A DNA stretch of 64,000 bases, from the NCBI GenBank assembly GCA_963576475.1, contig OY754984.1, positions 15,932,722-15,996,721 on the forward strand. The letters run 5' to 3'. The notes beneath the pieces are model-generated. The model worked only from the letters and a program-made list of their open reading frames with translations, was not told the origin of the DNA and made no database searches. The position numbers were made by a program, and so were the translations under genes. The first letter of the stretch is position 1. Every line of letters begins with the position of its first letter. Source of the DNA: Molanna angustata (Eukaryota; Arthropoda; Insecta; Trichoptera; Molannidae). Of the stretch, positions 46,245-56,291 are shown in pieces.

Positions 46245-47690
46245 ATCTTCTTCTTCGTAGCCTTCCCTCCACTGCTGGATGTAGGCCTCTTCCATCTGTC
46301 TCCATTATCCTCTATTCTGTGCCGCTTCAATCCATTTCTTTTCGGCGACCACAACAATATCGTCGGCCCATCTCTTCTGTGGCCGACCGACACCCCTTTT
46401 GTATTCCCATGGCCTCCACTTTAAGACTTTGGCAGTCCATCTTGAATTTGGCTCTCTGGCCACGTGTCCTGCCCATTGCCATTTCAATTTTGCGATCCGA
46501 TCCATGATATCGGCGACTTTTGTTCGGCGTCTGATTTCTGTATTTGTTATTCTATCACTCAGACTTATGCCCAACATTTGTCTGATTTCTGTATTTGTTA
46601 TTCTATCCCTCAGACTTATGCCCAACATTTGTCTGATTTCTGTATTTGTTATTCTATCCCTCAGACTTATGCCCAACATTTGTCTGATTTCTGTATTTGT
46701 TATTCTATCCCTCAGACTTATGCCCAACATTTGTCTGATTTCTGTATTTGTTATTCTATCCCTCAGACTTATGCCCAACATTTGTCTGATTTCTGTATTT
46801 GTTATTCTATCCCTCAGACTTATGCCCAACATTTGTCTGATTTCTGTATTTGTTATTCTATCCCTCAGACTTATGCCCAACATTTGTCTGATTTCTGTAT
46901 TTGTTATTCTATCCCTCAGACTTATGCCCAACATTTGTCTGATTTCTGTATTTGTTATTCTATCCCTCAGACTTATGCCCAACATTTGTCTGATTTCTGT
47001 ATTTGTTATTCTATCCCTCAGACTTATGCCCAACATTTGTCTGATTTCTGTATTTGTTATTCTATCCCTCAGACTTATGCCCAACATTTATCTGATTTCT
47101 GTATTTGTTATTCTATCCCTCAGACTTATGCCCAACATTTGTCTGATTTCTGTATTTGTTATTCTATCCCTCAGACTTATGCCCAACATTTGTCTGATTT
47201 CTGTATTTGTTATTCTATCCCTCAGACTTATGCCCAACATTTGTCTGATTTCTGTATTTGTTATTCTATCCCTCAGACTTATGCCCAACATTTGTCTGAT
47301 TTCTGTATTTGTTATTCTATCCCTCAGACTTATGCCCAACATTTGTCTGATTTCTGTATTTGTTATTCTATCCCTCAGACTTATGCCCAACATTTGTCTG
47401 ATTTCTGTATTTGTTATTCTATCCCTCAGACTTATGCCCAACATTTGTCTGATTTCTGTATTTGTTATTCTATCCCTCAGACTTATGCCCAACATTTGTC
47501 TGATTTCTGTATTTGTTATTCTATCCCTCAGACTTATGCCCAACATTTGTCTGATTTCTGTATTTGTTATTCTATCCCTCAGACTTATGCCCAACATTTG
47601 CCGCTCCATGGATTGTTGGGCGCATTTTAATTTGTGGACAGTATTTATGGTCAGGGACATTCTTTCTTAACCATTATGTCATCACAGGCA
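46245..47690 (-). pseudogene. RTE-type LINE C-terminus with 21-fold internal repeat
   Basis: On the minus strand the RT tail begins near 47690 (CILPVMT), then SLTINTVHKLKCAQQSMER, followed by 21 copies of a 17-residue unit (QMLGISLRDRITNTEIR). It ends RRTKVADIMDRIAKLKWQWA, GHVAREPNSRW, 'VLKWRPWEYKRGVGRPQKRW' and ADDIVVVAEKKW, with a frame end at 46305. A single copy of RQMLGISLRDRIRNxEIRRRTxV is normal in RTE/Jockey RT tails, so the array is an expansion of an ordinary coding segment. One unit at 47088 carries a stop. The 3' UTR follows, with the inverse of CTTCCCTCCACTGCTGGATG and GAAGAAGA near 46245. The catalytic RT core is absent. Confidence 0.88.
46535..47603. repeat. 51-bp minisatellite, 21 units, within LINE coding sequence
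   Basis: ATGCCCAACAT recurs from 46567 to 47587 at exact 51-bp spacing (20 intervals). Units are nearly identical; the first differs in TATCACTCAG and one has ATTTATCTG. 51 bp is 17 codons, so every frame stays open, which generates large spurious ORFs on both strands. Confidence 0.97.
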
Positions 47691-48507
47691 AGATGCATGA
47701 TTCATAGATTTTTTTTTCAAATTTATTTTTAATAGATTGTTTAACATATTGGTAACTTAAATGGTGTGAATTCCTGGTGTGACGTGTGGGCAATTAAAAA
47801 TTACCAAATTCAGTTAAGTCGACGGAGTCTATTTTATTATTTATCAATTTTTGTATGTTTAAAATTATCAGCTAATGCTCTTCGATTTTCTAAAGTCATT
47901 AATTTATAATGTTGTGCAGAAAGGCGATAGTTTTTGAATGACAATTTACATCTATAGTTCAAGTGTTTCAATAATTTAAGTTTTCTACGCACAGACTTCG
48001 CCTTAGTGGGATCCTTACGTATTATATATACATAGGTATTGTCACATTAATGTATTGTTAACTATTTTTGTAAAGATTTAAAAAATAAAAACTAAAATAA
48101 AATAATTACCTTTTGAAATAAATTCTTTATTCATTAAATTATGGAATCAAAAAATATTAAAAAAAATTATTTCAAAATGCAAATTTATTTATTTATTTGT
48201 TTATTAATTAATCAATCAATTGATTAATCAATCAATCAATTAATTAATAAATTATATTATTTATAAATAAATAAATATATAAATTAATTAATCTATTTCT
48301 TATTGTTTTTTAAATTTATTTATTTATATAATTATTTATTTATTTTTTGTTTTATTTATTTAAAGAACAAATACAATCTTATAAACTAAACAGAAAAAAT
48401 ACACAATGAAATAAAAAAAAAAACAGACCAATTACTTTAGTCAACAATTGATGTACATTAAATAATTATAGAAGTACCTACATTACAAAAAAAAAATATA
48501 AATACTC

Positions 48508-48870
48508 AAAATTATTACATATTCATATATTTCACACATATAGACGATTATATTTTTCCCAAGTGCGTATTAGTTCCACTTTTGAAGTACAATCAGCAAG
48601 ACTATGGAACACTTACATACTCAAATACTCAAAATTATTACATATTCATATACATATTTCACACATATAGACGATTATATTTTTCCCAAGTGCGTATTAG
48701 TTCCACTTTTGAAGTACAATCAGCAAGACTATGGAACACTTACATACTCAAATACTCAAAATTATTACATATTCATATACATATTTCACACATATAGACG
48801 ATTATATTTTTCCCAAGTGCGTATTAGTTCCACTTTTGAAGTACAATCAGCAAGACTATGGAACACTTAC
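48508..48870 (+). repeat. 127-bp tandem triplication
   Basis: TAGACGATTATATTTTTCCC recurs at 48541, 48668 and 48795 (127-bp steps). It is a duplication of part of the LINE RT tail (TTCCACTTTTGAAGTACAAT, 'CAGCAAGACTATGGAACAC') plus adjacent sequence. Confidence 0.93.
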
Positions 48871-48879
48871 AACACTAAG

Positions 48880-49195
48880 TAATGATACTTCGACGTTTCA
48901 ATCGATTCAACTTTTTAAAAAGAAACTAAAGCTCTTTTACCTGTCTAATAATTCTTAACTGACACCCAATATCTATCCTACCTCCCCTCCCTCTACCTCT
49001 ATTTCCTTCCTTCCTTTGTTGCTGTGAATTTACTCTAATTATTCTTTTCGTTTGTTATAAATTTAATGTACATACCAATTTACTATTTATAACCTCACGT
49101 TGCTTTGGTTGGTTGGAAGAAATTGCCTTGTGGCAATAAACCCGCCATTGTACACGTTATAATGTACATGAAGTTTAATAAATAAATAAAAATAA
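48880..49195 (+). pseudogene. 5'-truncated LINE (same family as 21735), plus strand
   Basis: The frame ending at 48958 reads STFEVQSARLWNT (in the triplicated part), then TSTFQSIQLFKKKLKLFYLS NNS stop, the same RT tail pattern as the 21735-22384 copy (EVHSARLWNSL … FKKRLKxxYLS). The 3' UTR includes TGGTTGGTTGGAAGAAATTG, the 'GGCAATAAACCCGCC' block and TAATAAATAAATAAA. Only the extreme C-terminus is left; the tandem copies upstream repeat it. Confidence 0.8.
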
Positions 49196-49199
49196 ATAA

Positions 49200-50146
49200 A
49201 TATTGTATAAATTTTGTGTGGTGGGTGCATTTATGTAGATGTAATGTATCAATATGATATTGTAAATCTCCAACCTCGAAACATGCGTAGTCCTAGTGAG
49301 GTTGGGATTGTATAAATAATGTACTAGTGAATATTGTATTTTTGTGTGGTGGGTGCATGTATATAGATGTAACGTATCAATATAATATTGTAAATCTCCA
49401 ACCTCGAAACATGCGTAGTCCTAGTGAGGTTGGGATTGTATAAATAATGTACTAGTGAATATTGTATTTTTGTGTGGTGGGTGCATGTATATAGATGTAA
49501 CGTATCAATATAATATTGTAAATCTCCAACCTCGAAACATGCGTAGTCCTAGTGAGGTTGGGATTGTATAAATAATGTACTAGTTTTATTTTTTATTTAT
49601 TTATTTAAATCCACAATAACCATACAAAAAAAATTACAACAATACGACAGTGAAACATAGAACAAAAAAAATTTTTAAAAATTGACAATTTAGTATAACA
49701 TGTTGGCACTGACAAAATGAATACAATGTATCAGTACCAACATCCAGTGGATAAGAACTATTCCACTAAGCAGTGCTTGTGTCTGAATAGCTTTACAATT
49801 CATAAGCTATAACATCACGGTTTTATAATAATTTCATAAGTGAATATTGTATTTTTGTGTGGTGGGTGCATGTATATAGATGTAACGTATCAATATAATA
49901 TTGTAAATCTCCAACCTCGAAACATGCGTAGTCCTAGTGAGGTTGGGATTGTATAAATAATGTACTAGTGAATATTGTATTTTTGTGTGGTGGGTGCATG
50001 TATATAGATGTAACGTATCAATATAATATTGTAAATCTCCAACCTCGAAACATGCGTAGTCCTAGTGAGGTTGGGATTGTATAAATAATGTACTAGTGAA
50101 TATTGTATTTTTGTGTGGTGGGTGCATGTATATAGATGTAACGTAT
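49200..50146 (+). repeat. 128-bp minisatellite, left part
   Basis: Units carry TTTTTGTGTGGTGGGTGCAT, 'AACGTATCAATATAATATTG', and a hairpin formed by CCAACCTC and GAGGTTGG around AAACATGCGTAGTCCTAG. GTGTGGTGGG spacing is 128 bp (49216, 49344, 49472). The unit resembles a LINE 3' UTR (compare 27070 and 59576), so the array probably arose from one. It is interrupted by a LINE tail and by the Gypsy element. Confidence 0.93.
49579..49845 (-). mobile_element. LINE 3'-end insertion in the minisatellite
   Basis: Between GTACTAGT and GTGAATATTG, which are contiguous in other units, lie ~265 bp. On the minus strand these end TGTATGGTTATTGTGGATTT and AAATAAATAAATAAAA, a LINE-like tail. Confidence 0.7.
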
Positions 50147-52439
50147 TGTTATGAAATTAAGTACTATTTCTATTTAAATTGAAAATTTAAATAGAAATAT
50201 TTTGAAAATAAGAACCCAAGAAAAATGAAAACAAAAGATTTGAGTAGTGAGTTGGAAAAACTAGACAAACCTTGTAGAAATATAAATTGTAAAAATAAAT
50301 AAGAATATTTTTATTATTGCATATGCGCAAACATTGGATTTTTTTCCCTGTCGGGAGTCAAAGATATTTTTTAACAGATTTTTAATTATCTCAATAGAGA
50401 CGAAGTTGGAATATTTATTGTAGGAGAACCGGGAAATCAAGGCACCTACAGGGCTTACGACCTGTCATCGGCTGGTTTACGTGATCACTTTATGCGCTTG
50501 CGCAACGTTCACCAATTATGCCTTTTAATGAGATCCCTATCAATTCAATTTTGAAAGTTCTATATATTGTAATACTGAAATTCTTTTCGCTTGAAAATAA
50601 GGAATTTTTACTACAGCCATCTATGGGTGAAATTATGAACAACAATCTTATTATTTTTTATTTATTTTGTTGGAACGCCATCTATTGAGAGAATTGATTT
50701 TTTGTAAATAATGAAAGCTACAATTCTTATATCTGAGGTGATAATGCATTTTTTCGCATAGAAGTCACCCCTGAATTGCGCCAGACTTATAAGGTCATTT
50801 TTGTCTTATTTACCTACTTGTACCAATGTGTAAGTAATCGAATATTTTTATTATTGCATATGCGCAAACATTGGATTTTTTTCCCTTTTTAATTATCTCA
50901 ATAGAGACGAAGTTGGAATATTTATTGTAGGAGAACCGGGAAATCAAGGCACCTACAGGGCTTACGACCTGTCATCGGCTGGTTTACGTGATCACTTTAT
51001 GCGCTTGCGCAACGTTCACCAATTATGCCTTTTAATGAGATCCCTATCAATTCAATTTTGAAAGTTCTATATATTGTAATACTGAAATTCTTTTCGCTTG
51101 AAAATAAGGAATTTTTACTACAGCCATCTATGGGTGAAATTATGAACAACAATCTTATTATTTTTTATTTATTTTGTTGGAACGCCATCTATTGAGAGAA
51201 TTGATTTTTTGTAAATAATGAAAGCTACAATTCTTATATCTGAGGTGATAATGCATTTTTTCGCATAGAAGTCACCCCTGAATTGCGCCAGACTTATAAG
51301 GTCATTTTTGTCTTATTTACCTACTTGTACCAATGTGTAAGTAATCGAATATTTTTATTATTGCATATGCGCAAACATGTTTGCGCATATGCAATAATAA
51401 AAATATTCGATTACTTACACATTGGTACAAGTAGGTAAATAAGACAAAAATGACCTTATAAGTCTGGCGCAATTCAGGGGTGACTTCTATGCGAAAAAAT
51501 GCATTATCACCTCAGATATAAGAATTGTAGCTTTCATTATTTACAAAAAATCAATTCTCTCAATAGATGGCGTTCCAACAAAATAAATAAAAAATAATAA
51601 GATTGTTGTTCATAATTTCACCCATAGATGGCTGTAGTAAAAATTCCTTATTTTCAAGCGAAAAGAATTTCAGTATTACAATATATAGAACTTTCAAAAT
51701 TGAATTGATAGGGATCTCATTAAAAGGCATAATTGGTGAACGTTGCGCAAGCGCATAAAGTGATCACGTAAACCAGCCGATGACAGGTCGTAAGCCCTGT
51801 AGGTGCCTTGATTTCCCGGTTCTCCTACAATAAATATTCCAACTTCGTCTCTATTGAGATAATTAAAAAGGGAAAAAAATCCAATGTTTGCGCATATGCA
51901 ATAATAAAAATATTCGATTACTTACACATTGGTACAAGTAGGTAAATAAGACAAAAATGACCTTATAAGTCTGGCGCAATTCAGGGGTGACTTCTATGCG
52001 AAAAAATGCATTATCACCTCAGATATAAGAATTGTAGCTTTCATTATTTACAAAAAATCAATTCTCTCAATAGATGGCGTTCCAACAAAATAAATAAAAA
52101 ATAATAAGATTGTTGTTCATAATTTCACCCATAGATGGCTGTAGTAAAAATTCCTTATTTTCAAGCGAAAAGAATTTCAGTATTACAATATATAGAACTT
52201 TCAAAATTGAATTGATAGGGATCTCATTAAAAGGCATAATTGGTGAACGTTGCGCAAGCGCATAAAGTGATCACGTAAACCAGCCGATGACAGGTCGTAA
52301 GCCCTGTAGGTGCCTTGATTTCCCGGTTCTCCTACAATAAATATTCCAACTTCGTCTCTATTGAGATAATTAAAAATCTGTTAAAAAATAAATAAGACTT
52401 TGAACCATAATAAAATAAATAAATATAAATTTCGGTACA
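50147..52439 (+). repeat. Gypsy 5' LTR, split by palindromic insertion
   Basis: LTR halves are 50147-50303 and 52384-52439. Relative to the 3' LTR the only difference seen is the insertion. The LTR itself contains an inverted repeat ATTTCTATTTAAATT … AATTTAAATAGAAAT. Confidence 0.93.
50304..52383. mobile_element. 2-kb palindromic insertion: two direct and two inverted 507-bp units
   Basis: AATATTTTTATTATTGCATA starts at 50304, 50841 and 51348; the last two are 507 bp apart, the first 537 because of 30 extra bases (GTCGGGAGTCAAAGATATTT and on). At 51377/51378 the strand flips within AAACATGTTT, and the two units return in inverse order. Arms 50365-51377 and 51378-52390 appear exact complements. 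The target sequence AAAAATAAATAAG (13 bp) is found on both sides (50291-50303 and 52384-52396) but once in the 3' LTR, so it looks like a target duplication. There is no ORF. The element type is unknown. Confidence 0.85.
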
Positions 52440-52441
52440 TT

Positions 52442-52458
52442 TGGTGTCAGGTGTGGGG
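52442..52458 (+). promoter_or_regulatory. Primer-binding site, tRNA-Leu type
   Basis: TGGTGTCAGGTGTGGGG starts two bases after the 5' LTR. It complements a tRNA 3' end CCCCACACCTGACACCA, which resembles tRNA-Leu (…CCTGACACCA). Confidence 0.7.
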
Positions 52459-52535
52459 TATAAAAATACCCAAGTATTTTTTGTGTAAGAAAAAAATAAA
52501 ATAAAATAAAATAGTTATTTATAAAGACATTTATT

Positions 52536-53735
52536 ATGGCATCAAAAAAAATAACTCTTTTAGAGTTGAAAGTGGTTGATTTAAAACATGAGTTGGAGGA
52601 GAGAGACGCTGATACATCAGGAAATAAAAATGCACTTCAACTACGATTGAGAAAAGTGATGCAAGAAGTAGTTGAGGATCCAGACACATACCTTTTTGAA
52701 ATGCCTTGCTCTAACAACGATCTTTGTCAAGTCTTAAAAGAACATTCCAGAGACATAGAAGAGAAGTTTCAAGAACATTCCAGAGATATAAAAGGAGAAA
52801 TTAAAGAAATCAAAGGAGAAGTAGCGATGCTTCAAAAGCATTCAAATACTATAGAAAAGAAATTCCAGAATTATTCTATGACCTTTGATGAGAAGATAAA
52901 TAAATAAACTAAACAGATGAAAGTTTCGGAGAATCAAGTGCTTCCTTCAATCACGCCAATGAATTCCGAGCAAAATTCAGCTGTAGATACAAATTTTAAG
53001 TGTGTAGAAGATACAAGAGTACCAACAGTGGAGTGCGTGCGAAATGATATGCCAACCTTTGATGGAAAATGCCCCTGGGAAGAATATTTAACATTGTTCG
53101 AGACAGTGGCCATGATAAATGGCTGGTCCATGACAAGAAAGGCCTCAGTGTTGAGTGTATCATTACGAGGTGATGCTTTAAAAGTTTTGGAGACAATTCC
53201 TCTAGCTGAGCGACGAGATTTAAAATTGTTGATTGAGAGACTTGAGATGCGATTTGGACATAAGCACATGGAACAGTTTTACAGGTCACAACTTAAGAAT
53301 CGTAATCAGAAATCTAATGAAACTCTCCAGGAATTTGAGGCGGATATAGCGCGTCTAATTAGATATGCATACCCTACGGTTCCTGATGATGTGTGTGAAA
53401 GCCTTGCAGTAGAAAAGTTCTTGGATGGATTGTGGGCAAATGAGACACAACAAGCTGTAAAACTAGCTAGACCACAAACTTTGAGTGACGCTCTAACCCA
53501 GGCACTCGAATTTGAATCTATAAAAAAATCTTTACGAGGTCATGCTCAAGCCCGCGTTGTTGAGGCCGTTGAAGAGAATCAAAAACTCATCGAATGCATT
53601 GTCGAAAAGGTGATGAAGGCATTGCAAGGAAGAAAAAGACAGTTTCGCTGCTGGGGTTGTGGACGAGCTGGACATCTACGTAATCGGTGTCCAAATGAAG
53701 CAACAACGCAACAGCAACAGCCACAGGAAAACTAA
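52536..53735 (+). CDS. gag: Gypsy Gag (SAP-like, coiled coil, capsid, CCHC), one in-frame stop
   Basis: From ATG 52536, 123 codons end at TAA 52905-52907. The same frame then continues ACT AAA CAG ATG and runs 272 further codons from 52917 to the stop at 53733, so this is one Gag with a single nonsense codon, or a two-part Gag. Residues ~7-45 (LLELKVVDLKHELEERDA … GNKNALQLRLRKV) resemble a SAP DNA-binding motif. Residues ~65-122 form a charged coiled coil with HSRDIEEKF/HSRDIKGEI repeats. The second part holds a capsid-like region (WEEYLTLFETVAMINGW … LLIERLEMRFGHKHMEQFYR) and ends in a zinc knuckle CWGCGRAGHLRNRC (C-X2-C-X4-H-X4-C). It packages element RNA. Pol follows in the -1 frame. Confidence 0.9.
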
Positions 53736-53761
53736 AAAGGGTTGATGGGAAGGGGCAACTG

Positions 53762-56291
53762 TTGACCTACATTACCAATGCCTCAAAGAGATCTGCAGTT
53801 GTTGCATCATTCAGTGGTCGAGATACCAGTATGTTTATAAATGGCAAAGTAAATGGAAAGAATTTGAAACTTTTGCTGGATACTGGAGCAACGATGACAA
53901 TCATGAGACCAGATTTGCTTTATAACAAAAAGTGTATTACACCAACTAAATGGACATTACGAACAGCTACTGGGGAGTCGGCATCTATATGTGGTGAGAC
54001 ATATGCCAACTTTCAAATTGGTAGTTCTATCTTCGATCATCAGGTGCTAGTGGCGAATATAGAGGAGGAAGTTATTCTCGGAATGGACATAATGGCGAAA
54101 TATGGATTCCAGTTGGATCTAAAGAGGCGATCTTTGAAAATTGGAGATGAAGATGTTCTCGTGCAAGAGCGTGAGGAATTTTCTACACGTGTTCTTGCAG
54201 CGGATGTTGTAACTATTCCAAAACAAAGTGAGATGTTAGTACGAGTCAATTTAGACTGTGTTATCCCGAATGGACATGTTTTGGTTGTGGAGTCCAACGC
54301 CAACAATGAAGCAGGAAAAGGAGTATTAATTGCAAGAGCACTGATTCAAAACCAAAAGGAAATTTTAGTCAGATTAATGAACATAAATGAATATCCAGTA
54401 ACTGTCAAAAAAGGAGCTTATTTAAGTGTGTGTTCATCAGTTTCATCAGTAACACAAAATGCCTGCATCGCACAAGTTTCTTCAGAGGATGTACCAAAAC
54501 ATCTTGAAGACTTTGTAAAAGATGCTTGTAAGGAACTTACCAAAGAACAAAGCAAACAAATTAGATACCTCATTGCTCATTATCAAGATGTTTTTGAGAA
54601 TGCGAGTCTTTCTAAAGGAAGAACCAATGTTGTTCAACATCAAATAGATACGGGTGACGCAAGGCCTATCCGCCAATTACCTAGAAGGCTACCATTAGCA
54701 AAGCGGGCGGAAGCAGATCAAATTATTCAAGACATGGAAAGGGATAGCGTTATTGAACCTTCAAGCAGCCCATGGTGTTCACCAGTAGTATTAGTTAAAA
54801 AAAAAGATGGCTCAACTCGGTTCTGTGTGGACTTTCGCTTATTGAATAATGTAACTAAGAAGGATAGTTATCCACTGCCTCGAATCGATGACACCCTAGA
54901 TACATTGGCTGGTTGTAAGATCTTCTCAACTTTGGATCTAAAGAGTGGTTATTGGCAGGTTGGATTGGAACCCAAGGATAGAGAAAAAACGGCGTTTTCT
55001 GTTGGAAGTGGATTGTGGCAATTCAAAGTGATGCCATTTGGACTTTGCAATGCACCGGCTACGTTTGAACGACTAATGGAAAGTGTGCTAAGAGGATTAT
55101 CGTGGGAGACCTGTTTGGTATACTTAGATGACATCATCGTACTTGGGAAGCGTTTTGAAGAACATTTAGGAAATTTGGAACAGGTATTTTCACGATTGAG
55201 GTTGGCCAACCTTAAACTCAATTGCAAGAAATGTATATTGTTCCGAAAGCAAGTCAACTATCTAGGTCATGTTGTCTCTGAGGAGGGAGTAGCAGTAGAT
55301 CCTGAGAAGATTAAAGCTGTTCGAGATTGGCCAGTACTTAAAGACAAACATGAAGTAAGAAGCTTTTTGGGTCTGAGTACCTACTATCGACGATTTGTTC
55401 CAGGCTTTGCTGACATCGCAAAGCCACTGACAAAACTCACGGAGGAAAGCAGTGAATTCATATGGGATTTCAAGTGCCAACATGCATTTGAAGAATTAAA
55501 ACAGGTTCTAATTAATTCTCCGGTTTTGAGTTATCCTCGAGCTGAAGGAATGTTTATTCTGGATACAGATGCAAGTAACGTTGGTATCGGAAGTGTGCTC
55601 TCCCAAGTACAAGATGGGGCAGAACGCGTGATTGCTTACTTCAGTAAAGTATTGTCGAAACCAGAACGCAATTACTGTGTAACACGAAGAGAATTGCTTG
55701 CTGTTATCAAGTCAGTTGAGCACTTTCGCAAGTATTTATATGGACGGAAATTTCTTTTAAGGACAGATCACTCGGCACTTGTGTGGCTTTTGCGATTCAA
55801 GAATCCTGAAGGTCAAGTGGCAAGATGGATAGAGAGATTGCAAGAATATGACTATGATTCTGAACATCGAGCCGGACTTCATCATAGAAATGCCGATGCA
55901 CTGTCAAGGCGACCATGTCCAGAGGATTGCCAGCACTGTAATAAGGCTGAGGAAAAGTTTTTTATAGCTTGTAGAACCACGGTCGTTGACAATTTTTGGC
56001 AATATGATGAAATACGAGCAGACCAATTGGAAGACCCAGATCTCAAGTTTGTAATGCAGTGGAAGGAAAATGATCAAAGACCTTTATGGGAAGAAATAGC
56101 TTCACTATCTCCAAATATTAAGTCATACTGGGCTCAGTGGCAATCCATTGTCGTGGAAAATGGGTTGTTAAAGCGTGTATTGGAGAATGAAGATGGAACA
56201 CAGCAGAGACAACAACTATTGATTCCAAGGAAGAGAATTCCTGAAGTTCTTAAACTGCTTCACAATGATGTGTCTGGGGGACACTTGGGAG
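53762..56291 (+). CDS. pol: Gypsy Pol part 1: protease, RT, RNase H, start of integrase
   Basis: The frame is -1 relative to Gag, is open from before the Gag stop and overlaps it, so expression by -1 frameshifting is likely; 53762 is a TTG, not a real start. Protease: LLLDTGATMTI (DTG active site, residue ~40) and VILGMDIM (~112). RT: 'DGSTRFCVDFRLLNNVTKK', FSTLDLKSGYWQV, 'MPFGLCNAPATFERLM' and VYLDDIIV (YLDD catalytic pair). RNase H: FILDTDASNVGIGSVLSQ, CVTRRELLAVIKSVEHF, LRTDHSALVWLL and HRNADALSR. The integrase zinc-binding region begins HNDVSGGHLGV, then the frame is lost in the A8 run at 56284-56291 and a stop follows at 56366. The rest of Pol continues one frame over. Confidence 0.93.

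Noticed and set aside
46399..47670. 423- and 388-codon plus-strand ORFs of 17-residue repeats
   Set aside because: They are antisense shadows of the 51-bp repeat; the minus-strand frame matches RTE reverse-transcriptase C-terminal sequence on both sides of the array.
49270..49320. Hammerhead ribozyme in the 128-bp minisatellite (CGAAAC … GTC … CTAGTGAG)
   Set aside because: The essential CTGANGA block reads CTAGTGA, and no separate stem I can form; it is better read as a simple hairpin.
50440..50490. Ribozyme-like fold in the palindrome unit (CCGATGA with CAGG/CCTG stem on the minus strand)
   Set aside because: GAAA is missing after the stem and the first core base differs.
53762..53764. 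Independent Pol start codon
   Set aside because: It is TTG, and the frame is open upstream into gag; -1 frameshifting is more likely.
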